Shown: positions 18,447 through 28,136, counted from the stretch's first letter. The stretch is 64,000 nt of DNA from Chitinophagales bacterium (GCA_023957245.1 JAMLHJ010000001.1:271273-335272), one strand, 5' to 3'. The notes: a model not told the origin generated them from the letters alone. Numbers and translations are program-made.

Positions 18447-18454
18447 CGAAGATA
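18447..18454 (-). promoter_or_regulatory. Candidate -7 element before the SurA-like gene
   Basis: TATCTTCG on the minus strand, one base off TAnnTTTG and identical to the octamer found before the YjbQ gene, lies 25 bases upstream of the ATG in a 75-base intergenic gap. No properly spaced -33 box was found. Confidence 0.3.
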
Positions 18455-18496
18455 GCTGATTTATTGTTTTATATAGGTCTTGTCAAAAACTATGTA

Positions 18497-20407
18497 TTAT
18501 TTAACCATGCTTTGAAGAACATCTTTGTTAATTTTCACATCATACTTTTGATGAAGATGTTTAATCCACTCCTGATCTAAATATTCTTGATAAGCTGCAA
18601 CAACATAACCCCTAACATCTGAAAGTGATTTTTTATGTGCTGGAATTAATCTTAAAGTCTGATATAAATGTCCATGTTCGTCTGTATGCAATCCTAAATT
18701 CCAATTGATTGGAGCATGTGTGGTATCACCCTTTTCAATTATTTCATTAGAAAAAGATATTCCAGATTTAGGATTTTTTTGAATATAAGCACTCCAAGCT
18801 TCCTTTGTATTTAATTTTTGTTTCTTAATGAGCTTTGCTATTACATTTTCATTCAAAGAAGAATCTGTTTCCAAATGAATAATTTCAGCTCTTTCATTCC
18901 ACATATATATATTGCCAAGTGAGTTGTAGTACTTCTCTAGTCCAATAGAATCAGTAGTTGCTTTATTCCATACTTGATTTTTGGTCAATTCAAAAATAAG
19001 AACACCATTTTTATACTCATCTAATAAGTTGCGATACTCAATCAATGAATCTGCCAATAACTGTTCATATACATTCATTAAATTATCATTGAGTGCCATT
19101 TCTACTAATGCTTTTGTTCTTTCTTCACCCAACTTGCCTGTCACTTTAACATAATTATTTTTAATAGCTTCTCCTATCTGATTTTCATTGAAACTTTTTC
19201 CATTAATTGAAAACAATTCCAAAGGTGCTGATTGAACTGGAAATTGGAAAGGATATACATCAATAAGAGCATTAACTTTTTTTGTAAATAAATCTAAGTT
19301 GTCATTATTAGGAACATAATTATATTGAGTTTTAAGTTGGCTCAAAAAATCATTTAATTTATGTTCATACATTTTGGAATGCATCAACTTGGCTTTGATG
19401 ACAGACTCTGACTCTTCGAAAGATAATTTTGCCATTTTGCTTATCCTTTTAATAATATAATAAGAGGTAGCTGTCGCAAAAGGCAAAGAAATTTCTCCAT
19501 CATTTGGAATATTAAAAGCGGCATTCTCAAATTCTTTCACATAAGTATTGATGCCAAACCATTCTAGCTCTCCACCTTTCATATTTGAATTGTAATCATC
19601 GCTATACTTAGCAGCAAGTTGAGCAAAATCACCTCCTGCTTTTAAAGCTGAATAGATGCTATCCATTCTATTTTTAACGATTAATTGGGCAGCTTTATCT
19701 GAAGGAATACCCATTTTAATGATAGCGACTTTCACTCTACCATAAGCAGGACGGGTTGCATCCACTCTAATTATATGATAACCCAAATCTGTTGTAATGA
19801 CATCACTATATTTTCCAACTGGAACATTGTACAATGCATCTTCAATTTGAGGATACCCAATTTGTAAAGCTGCGAAATATCCTACCTTTCCACCATTGAC
19901 GGCTGAAATTGAATCTTCAGAGTATTTTTTTGCGACAGCTTCAAACTTATCTCCATTCTTCAATTTTTGATAAGCTTCTTTTATTTTCTGCTCAGAATGA
20001 GGAGTACTTTTTGAAACAAAAACATGAGAGATTGCAACATCATATTGAGAACGATCATACTCTTGTTGAACCAAGGGGTCAATTAAATGACGTTGGATAT
20101 ACGAATCCAATAATTGCTTTCTATAACCATCATACTCTTTCACAAGAGCAGCTGACGTATCCAAGCCCAAAGCATAAGCTTGTTTGACTTTCAATTTGTA
20201 ATTAATGAAAAGTTTCAAATAATCATCTAATGATGACTTTGAGTAATCAGCCTGATTATTAATATTGTTTTTCTTATAGATATACTCAAATTCTTCTTTT
20301 GAAGTAGGTGTGCCATCTATCGTAAAAAGTGTTTCAGATGCCTTAGTTGAGTTGAAAAAAAGCTGTCCAATACAAAGCGTGAAAGCCAATATTAATGACT
20401 TTTTCAT
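18497..20407 (-). CDS. Periplasmic peptidylprolyl isomerase (PpiD/SurA-like)
   Basis: A 636-residue exported protein with a signal peptide (about 1-23, ending TKAS). An N-terminal helical region precedes two parvulin domains, at about 125-220 (SHVFVSKSTPHSEQKI, KYSEDSISAVNGGKVGYF, DLGYHIIRV) and about 225-325 (KYSDDYNSNMKGGELEWFG). The long C-terminal region (about 350-636) shows no motif that I recognise and is rich in helices by composition. It differs from the next gene, a shorter SurA-like protein, so the two are probably not simple recent duplicates. A role in outer membrane or secreted protein folding is inferred from family. Confidence 0.88.
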   Translation of the reverse strand: MKKSLILAFTLCIGQLFFNSTKASETLFTIDGTPTSKEEFEYIYKKNNINNQADYSKSSLDDYLKLFINYKLKVKQAYALGLDTSAALVKEYDGYRKQLLDSYIQRHLIDPLVQQEYDRSQYDVAISHVFVSKSTPHSEQKIKEAYQKLKNGDKFEAVAKKYSEDSISAVNGGKVGYFAALQIGYPQIEDALYNVPVGKYSDVITTDLGYHIIRVDATRPAYGRVKVAIIKMGIPSDKAAQLIVKNRMDSIYSALKAGGDFAQLAAKYSDDYNSNMKGGELEWFGINTYVKEFENAAFNIPNDGEISLPFATATSYYIIKRISKMAKLSFEESESVIKAKLMHSKMYEHKLNDFLSQLKTQYNYVPNNDNLDLFTKKVNALIDVYPFQFPVQSAPLELFSINGKSFNENQIGEAIKNNYVKVTGKLGEERTKALVEMALNDNLMNVYEQLLADSLIEYRNLLDEYKNGVLIFELTKNQVWNKATTDSIGLEKYYNSLGNIYMWNERAEIIHLETDSSLNENVIAKLIKKQKLNTKEAWSAYIQKNPKSGISFSNEIIEKGDTTHAPINWNLGLHTDEHGHLYQTLRLIPAHKKSLSDVRGYVVAAYQEYLDQEWIKHLHQKYDVKINKDVLQSMVK

Positions 20408-20571
20408 AAGTGTTTAAATTATTTGCTGACGAATATAAGATTATTCTACAATTCCATTCTGTTCTTAAATGTGAAAATATGATAAGAATATTGCAATAAA
20501 TATATCCATTGCAAGACCTTATTAAGCCTATTCATATTTTAAAAACAGGAATCAAAAACACATTTAGCTAC

Positions 20572-22119
20572 TTACTTCTTAATGCTTCCGCTAGTCAAGT
20601 GCTTAAGATACACCCATTCCTTTTCAGTGAGATATCTCCAATTGCCACGAGGTAAATCTTTTTTTGTCAAACCAGCATAAGATACTCTATCCAATTTTTT
20701 GACTTCATATCCCAAATGTTCAAATATTCTTCTGACAATTCTATTTTTCCCACTATGAATAGCTACCCCGACAAATCTTGCATCTACTTGAGGTTCAGTA
20801 ATATCTATCTCATCTACATGAGCCATACCATCTTCCAATAATACTCCCTGTCTAATCAATTCTAAATCTCCTTTCTTGATAGGTTTATCTAATTCGACTT
20901 GATATACCTTTACAACATTGGTACTTGGATGAGACAAATGCTGCGCCAATTCTCCATCATTGGTTAATAACAACAAGCCCGTAGTGTTTCTATCTAGCCT
21001 TCCTACAGGGTACAAACGAGCACTTTCTGCGACAGTTTTAATTAATTGCATTACTGTCTTTCTATCTCTCTCATCTGAGGTAGTCGTAATAAAATCTTTG
21101 GGCTTATTGAGTAAAACATAAACTTTGTTTTCACTTACAACTTTTTTGCCATTATAGGTAACAATATCTTTAGGCAAAACTTTATACCCCATTTCATAAA
21201 TAACTACTCCATTGACTTGAACTTGACCTTGAGAAATTAATTCATCTGCTTTACGTCTTGAACAGATTCCAGCATTAGCAATATACTTATTCAATCTCGT
21301 TTCATCACTAGGCTGAGATGATGGTTTAGATGTTACCAAGCGATTGGGTTGATTCACTTTTGGCATCCCTTTTAAGAAAGGTAAATCACTGTCTTTTTGA
21401 TTAAAATCTTTCTTCTTTTTGAAAGAAGAGTCCTTAGAAAAATTAGGTCTTTCTGAACGACTGGATGAATCACCTTTAGAAAATCTTTTAGATGATGAAA
21501 AATCATTGTCACGATTCGTATTTTCTCTATCTTTTCTGAAAGAAGAATCCTTTGAAAAATTAGGTCTTTCTGAACGACTGGATGAATCACCTTTAGAAAA
21601 TCTTTTAGACGATGAGGAATCATTATCACGATTGGCATTTTCTCGATCTTTTCTGAAAGAAGAGTCCTTAGAAAAATTAGGTCTTTCTGAACGACTGGAT
21701 GAATCACCTTTAGAAAATCTTTTAGACGATGAAAAATCATTATCACGATTGGTATTTTCTCTATCTTTTCTGAAAGAGGAATCCTTAGAAAAACTAGATC
21801 TTTCTGAACGACTAGTTGAATCTCCTTTAGCAAATCTTTTAGACGATGAAAAATCATTATCACGATTAGTATTTTCTCTATCTTTTCTGAAAGAAGAGTC
21901 CTTAGAAAAATTAGGTCTTTCTGAACGACTGGATGAATCACCTTTAGAAAATCTTTTAGATGATGAAAAATCATTATCACGATTCGTATTTTCTCTATCT
22001 TTTCTGAAAGAAGAATCCTTAGAAAAAGGAGTCTTATCTGAAGATTTAGTATTTATATTTTTTTTGCTAAAATTACTTTTTTGACCTTCATTATTAGCGA
22101 ACGATGTTTTCTTTCTCAC
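20572..22119 (-). CDS. RsuA/RluB-family rRNA pseudouridine synthase with a 39-residue tandem-repeat N-terminus
   Basis: Isomerises a uridine in rRNA. The catalytic part starts near residue 274: an S4 RNA-binding domain (TRLNKYIANAGICSRRKADE) and then the synthase domain with the family motif GRLDRNTTG, catalytic D376. The first 240 residues are unusual. Residues 32-226 are five near-identical copies of a 39-residue unit rich in Ser, Arg, Lys, Asp and Asn (FSKDSSFRKDRENTNRDNDF and the remainder), followed by a sixth broken copy. This region is surely disordered and could bind RNA. Basic disordered extensions are common on this family in Bacteroidota, but repeats this exact are not expected. 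The start overlaps the end of scpB by 26 bases. Confidence 0.92.
   Translation of the reverse strand: MRKKTSFANNEGQKSNFSKKNINTKSSDKTPFSKDSSFRKDRENTNRDNDFSSSKRFSKGDSSSRSERPNFSKDSSFRKDRENTNRDNDFSSSKRFAKGDSTSRSERSSFSKDSSFRKDRENTNRDNDFSSSKRFSKGDSSSRSERPNFSKDSSFRKDRENANRDNDSSSSKRFSKGDSSSRSERPNFSKDSSFRKDRENTNRDNDFSSSKRFSKGDSSSRSERPNFSKDSSFKKKKDFNQKDSDLPFLKGMPKVNQPNRLVTSKPSSQPSDETRLNKYIANAGICSRRKADELISQGQVQVNGVVIYEMGYKVLPKDIVTYNGKKVVSENKVYVLLNKPKDFITTTSDERDRKTVMQLIKTVAESARLYPVGRLDRNTTGLLLLTNDGELAQHLSHPSTNVVKVYQVELDKPIKKGDLELIRQGVLLEDGMAHVDEIDITEPQVDARFVGVAIHSGKNRIVRRIFEHLGYEVKKLDRVSYAGLTKKDLPRGNWRYLTEKEWVYLKHLTSGSIKK
21442..22026 (-). repeat. Five-copy 117-bp in-frame tandem repeat within the pseudouridine synthase gene
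   Basis: The same sequence block recurs at 117-bp steps (landmark AATTAGGTCT at 21441, 21558, 21675 and 21909; the fourth copy at 21792 has two changes in it). 117 bp is 39 codons, so copy number can change without a frameshift. Copies differ by few bases, some silent; the second unit from the N-terminus is the most divergent (Ala for Ser, Thr for Ser, Ser-Ser for Pro-Asn). Because the period is a multiple of three, long open frames also appear by chance on the other strand. Confidence 0.95.
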
Positions 22120-22660
22120 CTATTTGATTTTCTGTTTCAATAAATTCTTTAAGCTTTGGCAATTCTTCTAAACTATTCATACCAAAGTAATCTAAAAAAA
22201 ATGGGGTTGTTCCATAAAGTAACGGTCTTCCCACTTCTTCACTTCTTCCTTTTAACTCTATGAGTTCTTTTTCCATTAATTTCTGAACTGTATAATCACA
22301 ATTTACTCCTCTGATTGTCTCTATATCACTTTTAGTAACTGGTTGTTTGTAAGCAATAACTGCCAAAGTTTCTAATGCAGCTATAGTCAATCTTTTAATA
22401 GAGTTTCTTTGTAAAAAAGAGGAAATCAATGGATGAAACTCTGTCTTACTTTTAAATAAATATCCTCCACCTATCTGAACTATTGAAAAAGGAATCTCAC
22501 TATTATCATAAAAGGATATGGCTTCATTAATAGAATTTGCTATCTCTTCATTCTGATATTCAACTCCATAATATTTAGTGAAAAAATCATTCATTTCTTC
22601 AATAGATATAGGTTGTTCAGCAGTAAAAAGAATGGCTTCTATTTGAGCACGAATATTCAT
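22094..22660 (-). CDS. scpB: Segregation and condensation protein B
   Basis: Winged-helix subunit that joins ScpA and SMC in the condensin complex that organises the chromosome. At 188 residues the length fits. The start IEAILFTAEQPIS and the block RLTIAALETLAVIAYKQPVT followed by DIETIRGVNCDYTVQKLMEK and GRPLLYGTTPFFLDYFG are diagnostic. It is the upstream partner of the pseudouridine synthase gene and overlaps it by 26 bases, the common scpB-rluB arrangement. ScpA is not in the window. Confidence 0.96.
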   Translation of the reverse strand: MNIRAQIEAILFTAEQPISIEEMNDFFTKYYGVEYQNEEIANSINEAISFYDNSEIPFSIVQIGGGYLFKSKTEFHPLISSFLQRNSIKRLTIAALETLAVIAYKQPVTKSDIETIRGVNCDYTVQKLMEKELIELKGRSEEVGRPLLYGTTPFFLDYFGMNSLEELPKLKEFIETENQIGEKENIVR

Positions 22661-22800
22661 TAGGCAAAGTTATACCAAAACTATCTGAAAATACAATATT
22701 CCAATTTTTAATTTAATGAAGGAAAATACGAATGATTATCATCAAGCAAAAATCCTCCAAAGCCTTCATCAACTATATTAATATATCAGATACAATCAGC

Positions 22801-22838
22801 AAAAAAATAGAGGCTATCCTAAAAAGACAGCCTCTATT
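22801..22838 (-). terminator. Rho-independent terminator of the ATP synthase operon
   Basis: A perfect 10-bp stem (AATAGAGGCT with AGCCTCTATT, at 22829-22838 and 22806-22815) with a 13-base loop and a run of T on the minus strand at 22801-22807. It lies 22 bases past the atpG stop codon. Confidence 0.9.
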
Positions 22839-22859
22839 ATATTTAATTTTAATAATTAA

Positions 22860-23744
22860 TTATTCAGCAGACAATGCAGCAGCACCACTCACAATTTCAG
22901 AAAGTTCTGTTGTAATGGCAGCTTGACGAACTCTATTATAAACGATATTTAATTCTTTTAATAGTTCGTTGGCATTATCAGTAGCTTTATCCATAGCAGT
23001 CATACGAGCACCATGTTCAGAAGCTACAGAATCTAATAAAAATCTAAAAAACTGTGTTTTCAAAATATTAGGCACTAAAGTTTCCAATATCTCTTCTTTA
23101 CCAGGTTCAAATATATAATCAGAAGGACTCACATTCTCATCTTGAATATTTGTTTGAACAGGAAGAAATTGTTCAGCAGTAGGAATCTGTACAGCAGCAT
23201 TCTTAAACATATTATAGACAACTTCTACTCTATCATAAGTTCCCTTTTTGAAAAGAGTAATGATATCTTGAGCAATAAGAGAACTATTCTCAAATTCCAA
23301 TTTACCCAATGTATTGACATAAGAAGTATTGTTATCTACTTTGTAAGTTCTAAACCCTTCAATTCCTTTTTTTCCGATATACAACAACTCTATACCATTG
23401 TTATTTTCTAGATCAGCATATTTATCTTTAATTAGATTTTTAGCCAATTTGAGAACATTGGCATTAAAGCCACCACACAAACCTTTATCACTAGTAACTA
23501 AAACGATAAGTACTTTCTTAACATCACGAACTTGAGCCAATTCTAAATTGTAATCACCTTGTAAGTTACTCACAATATTTGCCAACACACTATTGAGTTG
23601 ATTGGCATAAGGACGAATTTGAACAATTCTATCAGTAGCACGACGAAGCTTAGAAGCCGAAACCATTTTCATGGCTTTAGTAATTTGCATTGTCGATTTA
23701 ACAGATGTAATTCTACCTCTAACTTCTTTAAGATTTGCTCCCAT
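22860..23744 (-). CDS. atpG: F1Fo ATP synthase gamma subunit
   Basis: Central rotor stalk of F1. The N-terminal coiled-coil start NLKEVRGRITSVKSTMQITK and the C-terminal helix with the family signature (ITTELSEIVSGAAAL) are both present, separated by the globular domain carrying SDKGLCGGFNANV. Length 294 is normal. Last gene of the operon, 32 bases after atpA, and followed by a terminator; atpD and atpC are not here. Confidence 0.97.
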   Translation of the reverse strand: MGANLKEVRGRITSVKSTMQITKAMKMVSASKLRRATDRIVQIRPYANQLNSVLANIVSNLQGDYNLELAQVRDVKKVLIVLVTSDKGLCGGFNANVLKLAKNLIKDKYADLENNNGIELLYIGKKGIEGFRTYKVDNNTSYVNTLGKLEFENSSLIAQDIITLFKKGTYDRVEVVYNMFKNAAVQIPTAEQFLPVQTNIQDENVSPSDYIFEPGKEEILETLVPNILKTQFFRFLLDSVASEHGARMTAMDKATDNANELLKELNIVYNRVRQAAITTELSEIVSGAAALSAE

Positions 23745-23776
23745 TTATAATTTTTGCTTAAATGATACTAATAGTT

Positions 23777-25354
23777 TTATGCGTAAGAACCTTCCATTTC
23801 TTTAGCTAAAGCTTCAACTTTTGCAGTAGAGTCATCAGACAAACCACCTTTTTTGAAATCCGCTAATACTTCAGGATGTTTCGCTTCCAATCTATTTAAA
23901 AAGTCTTCTTCGAATTGACGAACTTTATTTACCGCCACTTTTCTCAACAAACCTTTAGAACCTAAATAGATAATAGCAATTTGCTTTTCTACTGTCAAAG
24001 GAGAGAACTGAGCTTGTTTCAATATCTCTACGTTTCTCTTACCTTTCTCTAACACTGCAGAAGTAGCAGCATCTAAGTCAGAACCAAATTTAGAGAACGC
24101 TTCCAATTCACGATATTGAGCTTGGTCTAATTTCAAAGTACCAGCAACCTTTTTCATAGATTTAATCTGAGCATTACCTCCTACACGTGATACAGAAATA
24201 CCTACGTTAATTGCAGGACGAACACCAGCATTAAATAAATTAGATTCCAAGAAAATCTGACCGTCAGTAATTGAAATTACGTTAGTAGGAATATAAGCAG
24301 ATACGTCACCAGCTTGAGTCTCAATAATAGGAAGAGCTGTCAATGAACCTCCACCTTTAACGATAGACTTAATAGATTCTGGCAAATCATTCATTGCTTG
24401 AGCAATCTCTTGTTTCGCATTAATCTTTGCTGCTCTCTCCAATAAGCGAGAGTGAAGGTAGAATACGTCACCTGGATATGCTTCACGTCCTGGAGGACGA
24501 CGCAATAGAAGAGAAACTTCACGATAAGCAACAGCTTGTTTAGACAAATCATCATAAACAATCAATGCAGGGCGTCCTGTATCTCTAAAAAACTCACCTA
24601 TTGCACAACCAGCAAATGGAGCATAGAATTGAAGAGGAGCTGGATCAGCAGCTGAAGCAGAAACAACAACAGTATAAGCCATAGCACCATGATGCTCTAA
24701 AGTCTGAACGATACCAGCTACAGTAGATGCTTTTTGTCCACAAGCTACATAGATACAATATACAGGCTCACCTCTATCATAAAACTCTTTTTGGTTAATA
24801 ATCGTATCAATTGCAATTGCAGTTTTACCAATTTGACGGTCACCGATAATCAACTCACGCTGACCACGACCGATTGGAATCATCGCATCAATAGATTTAA
24901 TACCAGTTTGTAAAGGCTCATTTACAGGTTGTCTATAAATAACACCTGGTGCTTTACGCTCTATAGGCATAGAATAAAGTTGGCCAGTAATAGGACCTTT
25001 ACCATCAATAGCTTCACCTAAAGTATTGACAACACGACCCAACATTCCTTCTCCAACATTAATAGAAGCAATTTGTCCAGTTCTTTTAACAATATCTCCT
25101 TCCTTTACTTCTTCAGAAGAACCCATTAATACGACACCGACATTGTCTTCTTCTAAGTTAAGAGCGATAGCTTTGTGTCCATTGTGAAACTGAACTAATT
25201 CGCCCGCTTTGACTTGAGTAAGTCCATATACCCTAGCAATACCATCACCTACTTGTAATACTGTACCTACTTCTTCAAGTTGAGTTGCAGTATCAACATT
25301 AGCCAATTGTTGTCTGAGTATGGCTGAGATTTCATCAGGTTTTACCTCTACCAT
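23777..25354 (-). CDS. atpA: F1Fo ATP synthase alpha subunit
   Basis: Non-catalytic nucleotide-binding subunit of the F1 hexamer. The P-loop GDRQIGKT (171-178) has Ile where Thr is usual in many species, a tolerated variation in alpha. The block [34 protein letters not shown] matches the ATPase alpha/beta signature and the arginine finger region follows in [17 protein letters not shown]. Length 525 is normal. It lies between atpH (23-base gap) and atpG (32-base gap). Confidence 0.98.
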   Translation of the reverse strand: MVEVKPDEISAILRQQLANVDTATQLEEVGTVLQVGDGIARVYGLTQVKAGELVQFHNGHKAIALNLEEDNVGVVLMGSSEEVKEGDIVKRTGQIASINVGEGMLGRVVNTLGEAIDGKGPITGQLYSMPIERKAPGVIYRQPVNEPLQTGIKSIDAMIPIGRGQRELIIGDRQIGKTAIAIDTIINQKEFYDRGEPVYCIYVACGQKASTVAGIVQTLEHHGAMAYTVVVSASAADPAPLQFYAPFAGCAIGEFFRDTGRPALIVYDDLSKQAVAYREVSLLLRRPPGREAYPGDVFYLHSRLLERAAKINAKQEIAQAMNDLPESIKSIVKGGGSLTALPIIETQAGDVSAYIPTNVISITDGQIFLESNLFNAGVRPAINVGISVSRVGGNAQIKSMKKVAGTLKLDQAQYRELEAFSKFGSDLDAATSAVLEKGKRNVEILKQAQFSPLTVEKQIAIIYLGSKGLLRKVAVNKVRQFEEDFLNRLEAKHPEVLADFKKGGLSDDSTAKVEALAKEMEGSYA

Positions 25355-25377
25355 GATTATAGTTTTATTTTGTTATT

Positions 25378-25920
25378 TTAATTATAAATCAATTCGTTAG
25401 CTATATTGCTAAGTTTGTTACGAACACTCGCATCAAACACACCATTTCCTAAATCAATCACAAACCCACCAATAATATCAGGGTTAATAATTGAGTTAAT
25501 GATTAATTTCTTATCTCCAACTTTAGCAAGTATAGATTTTCTAATTTCAGCTTCAGAAGTTTCATTCAAAGGAGTAGCTGTCGTTACTTTTACTTCTAAA
25601 ATATGATTGAAATCATTATACAATCTAATGAAAAAAGAAGCGATTTCGTCAAGAAATCCTTCTCTATTTTTAGCAATCAATAATTGTATTAAAGAGAATG
25701 ATGCATCAGATATTTTATTATTAAAAATCTGATTTAATGCTGCAGTTTTTTTCTCTGACTTTACAATAGGGCTTTTCAAGAATATTTTAAGTTCCTTAGA
25801 ACTATTAACAGCTTGAATGATTGTTTTCATATCATTATAGACAGTTTCTAATTGCCCTTTAGAAGATACTTCATCAAATAAAGCCTTCGCATACCTTTTC
25901 GCTAATTTATCTGCTGCCAT
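25378..25920 (-). CDS. atpH: F1Fo ATP synthase delta subunit
   Basis: Links F1 to the peripheral stalk (OSCP homologue). The N-terminal domain starts KLAKRYAKALFDEV, the usual opening, and the C-terminal signature is INPDIIGGFVIDLGNGVFDASVRNKL. 180 residues, normal. It is 9 bases after atpF and 23 before atpA. Confidence 0.95.
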   Translation of the reverse strand: MAADKLAKRYAKALFDEVSSKGQLETVYNDMKTIIQAVNSSKELKIFLKSPIVKSEKKTAALNQIFNNKISDASFSLIQLLIAKNREGFLDEIASFFIRLYNDFNHILEVKVTTATPLNETSEAEIRKSILAKVGDKKLIINSIINPDIIGGFVIDLGNGVFDASVRNKLSNIANELIYN

Positions 25921-25929
25921 GAGAGAAGA

Positions 25930-26436
25930 TTAGTTTAATTTATTCACCAAGTCAGAAATAAAATCTTGTTGCTCTTTGCTATTAGACAATTCTTTCTCTA
26001 ATATTTTTTCTGCAATCTGTACAGCAAGTTTACTCACTTCTTGTTTCACTTCTAAAAGCGCTGATTCTTTTTGTTTTTGAATTTCAGCACGAGCTTCTGC
26101 AACAATTTTAGTAGCTTCTTCTTTAGCTTTCGCTTGAGCATTACCTTCAATCGCTGATTTCAAGTCTCTTGCTTCTTTCAAAATTTGAGAAGCTTCTTGT
26201 TGAGCTGCTTTAATTGCAGCTTGATTGTCTGATTGCAATTGCAACATTTCTTCTTTTGCTTTTTTAGCACTAGAAAGAGCTTCTTCAATAGACTCTTCTC
26301 TAGATTTTATCGCTTTGGCAATTGGTTTAAACGCTAGTTTACCAACTAAGAACCAAAAAGCAAGGAAACAAATAGTTGTCCAAAAGACCAAACCTAAATT
26401 TGGAGTAATTAACTCCATTGCATCGAATAGCAACAT
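25930..26436 (-). CDS. atpF: F1Fo ATP synthase b subunit
   Basis: Peripheral-stalk subunit: one N-terminal membrane helix (about residues 12-32, LGLVFWTTICFLAFWFLVGK), then a long charged alpha-helical coiled coil rich in Ala, Glu and Lys up to the C-terminus. 168 residues, normal. A second methionine (residue 6) could also serve as start; the ATG at 26436 gives the usual N-terminus MELITPNLGL only from M6, so that shorter form is the likelier one. It follows a stem-loop that separates it from atpE. Confidence 0.95.
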   Translation of the reverse strand: MLLFDAMELITPNLGLVFWTTICFLAFWFLVGKLAFKPIAKAIKSREESIEEALSSAKKAKEEMLQLQSDNQAAIKAAQQEASQILKEARDLKSAIEGNAQAKAKEEATKIVAEARAEIQKQKESALLEVKQEVSKLAVQIAEKILEKELSNSKEQQDFISDLVNKLN

Positions 26437-26461
26437 ATATCGTTGATAAATTTGAAGTCTT

Positions 26462-26496
26462 AAAAAGAGGGGGATGTTAAAATTTAAGTTCCCCCT
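26462..26496 (-). terminator. Stem-loop with T tract between atpE and atpF (possible partial terminator or mRNA processing barrier)
   Basis: On the minus strand a 7-bp GC-rich stem (AGGGGGA with TCCCCCT) closes a loop of about 15 bases and is followed by CTTTTT. It sits in the 88-base gap downstream of atpE. Since the rest of the operon lies further downstream, it is probably a leaky terminator or a stabilising 3' end that raises atpE mRNA relative to its neighbours. Confidence 0.5.
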
Positions 26497-26524
26497 TTAA
26501 TCGTTTTTTTGGCTTATTAAAAGC

Positions 26525-26758
<234 letters not shown>

Positions 26759-26787
26759 TTATTTGAATTGGGTTTCTAAATTAAATT

Positions 26788-27915
26788 TTAATGATGAGCT
26801 TCTTCATGATGTTCTTCAATAGCCATACCTATGAAGATAGCTGACAATAATGTAAAAATATATGCTTGTAAAAATGCCACTAATAATTCTAAGGCATTCA
26901 TAAATAATACAAACGGAACTGCTATTGCTGTACCTCCTATTGCTCCACCTACTGCTGCACCATTCTCTCCTAAGATAAATATCAAGCTCACTAGTGACAA
27001 GATGATAATGTGACCTGCTGTCATATTTGCAAAAAGACGTATCATCAATGCAAATGGCTTAGTGAACATTCCGATAATCTCTAATGGAGTAACAATTAAC
27101 AATAGTACCTTTGGAACACCTGGCATTGCAAAGATATGTGTCCAATAGTTTTTATTTCCACTGATATTGGTAACAATAAATGTCAATACAGCCATTGTCA
27201 AAGTAAATGCTATATTACCTGTAAGGTTAGCACTTGCTGGGAAAAATGGAACCAATCCTAATAAGTTATTAATGAGGATAAAGAAAAATGCACTCATTAT
27301 ATAAGGAAGAAACTTTTCATAATGTTTTCCCAAATTAGGTTTTGCAATGTCTTCAATCACAAAAGAAATAATAGGCTCCAAAAATGATTGAAGTCCTTTA
27401 GGTGCAGAATTAACACCTCTCTTTTGATAAGATGATTTAACTGAAAAGAATATCAATGTCAATAATAACAATGAAAGAAGCATCATAGCAACATTCTTTG
27501 TTACTGATAAATCTATTAACCCTTTTGCACTATGTGAATGAGCATCAACTATACGACCATGTGATAAAATTAATCCATCTTTCTCTACATGATATTGATT
27601 AGACAAACCTACTGACCATGAACCGTCAACTTTTCTAACCATTACTGGTAAAGGCAATACGATATCTCCCCAAATATGAAATTCATTTGCATCAGAAATA
27701 TGGTGCATAATTGCTGCAATTGGATCTTGTTCATCTACAACTTCTGCATGATGATCATGTGCTGGTTGCCCCTCTGTAACTGTTTCGCTGATTGCAATTA
27801 CTTCTTCGGTTACTACTTCTGCCACAGTTGAATCCTGTGCATAAGAAGTGAAACAAGCCATTGGGCTTAACACCATTGTAATTACAAAAACGATACTTTT
27901 AATTGCTGAATACAT
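26788..27915 (-). CDS. atpB: F1Fo ATP synthase a subunit, with N-terminal extension
   Basis: Membrane stator subunit that forms the proton half-channels. The conserved arginine is R293 in MIRLFANMTAGH and the C-terminal helices LELLVAFLQAYIFTLLSAIFIG are typical. At 375 residues it is some 100 longer than the enterobacterial protein because of an N-terminal extension: a signal-like segment (1-27, ending SYAQ) and a histidine- and acid-rich stretch (about 50-70), plus a His-rich C-terminal tail. This long form is familiar from other Bacteroidota. It is the first gene of atpB-E-F-H-A-G. Confidence 0.96.
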   Translation of the reverse strand: MYSAIKSIVFVITMVLSPMACFTSYAQDSTVAEVVTEEVIAISETVTEGQPAHDHHAEVVDEQDPIAAIMHHISDANEFHIWGDIVLPLPVMVRKVDGSWSVGLSNQYHVEKDGLILSHGRIVDAHSHSAKGLIDLSVTKNVAMMLLSLLLLTLIFFSVKSSYQKRGVNSAPKGLQSFLEPIISFVIEDIAKPNLGKHYEKFLPYIMSAFFFILINNLLGLVPFFPASANLTGNIAFTLTMAVLTFIVTNISGNKNYWTHIFAMPGVPKVLLLIVTPLEIIGMFTKPFALMIRLFANMTAGHIIILSLVSLIFILGENGAAVGGAIGGTAIAVPFVLFMNALELLVAFLQAYIFTLLSAIFIGMAIEEHHEEAHH

Positions 27916-27950
27916 ATTTGTTGTTAATCTGCTCTTTTTGAAAAGTTGTG

Positions 27951-27958
27951 CAAATATA
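27951..27958 (-). promoter_or_regulatory. Candidate -7 promoter element of the ATP synthase operon
   Basis: TATATTTG on the minus strand matches TAnnTTTG exactly and lies 35 bases before the atpB ATG. A TTAG sequence sits near the -33 position but is not a good TTTG match. Confidence 0.45.
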
Positions 27959-28074
27959 GTAATTAAAAAGATTCTAACTTAATGTCTTGAAGAAAAATAT
28001 GGGTAAATCTTACAATTAATCTTTTATTAAAATAGAAATCAAGTATTTGCTATCATACCTGATATCCTTTTCAA

Positions 28075-28110
28075 TAAAAAATGTCGTTGAAGTAAATTAT
28101 CAACGACATT
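28075..28110 (-). terminator. Rho-independent terminator of the porin-imelysin-DHOR operon
   Basis: A perfect 11-bp stem (AATGTCGTTGA with TCAACGACATT, 28100-28110 and 28080-28090) around a 9-base loop, followed by T's on the minus strand. It lies 26 bases past the stop of the di-heme oxidoreductase gene and ends the operon before the atp promoter region. Confidence 0.88.
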
Positions 28111-28136
28111 CAATAAGTGTTTTTTTTTAGATAGTA

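Noticed and set aside
21419..22084. Open frame of 221 codons on the plus strand and another of 202 codons on the minus strand across the repeat array
   Set aside because: They arise because the array has a period divisible by three: any stop-free frame in one unit is stop-free in all. They overlap a well-supported pseudouridine synthase gene and have no recognisable domain.
22732..22926. A small plus-strand frame overlapping the atp terminator and the end of atpG
   Set aside because: It crosses a strong minus-strand terminator and the end of a known gene and has no homology I recognise.
28120..28129. Run of T's on the plus strand as a possible plus-strand terminator
   Set aside because: No plus-strand gene ends there; the hairpin beside it belongs to the minus-strand operon.
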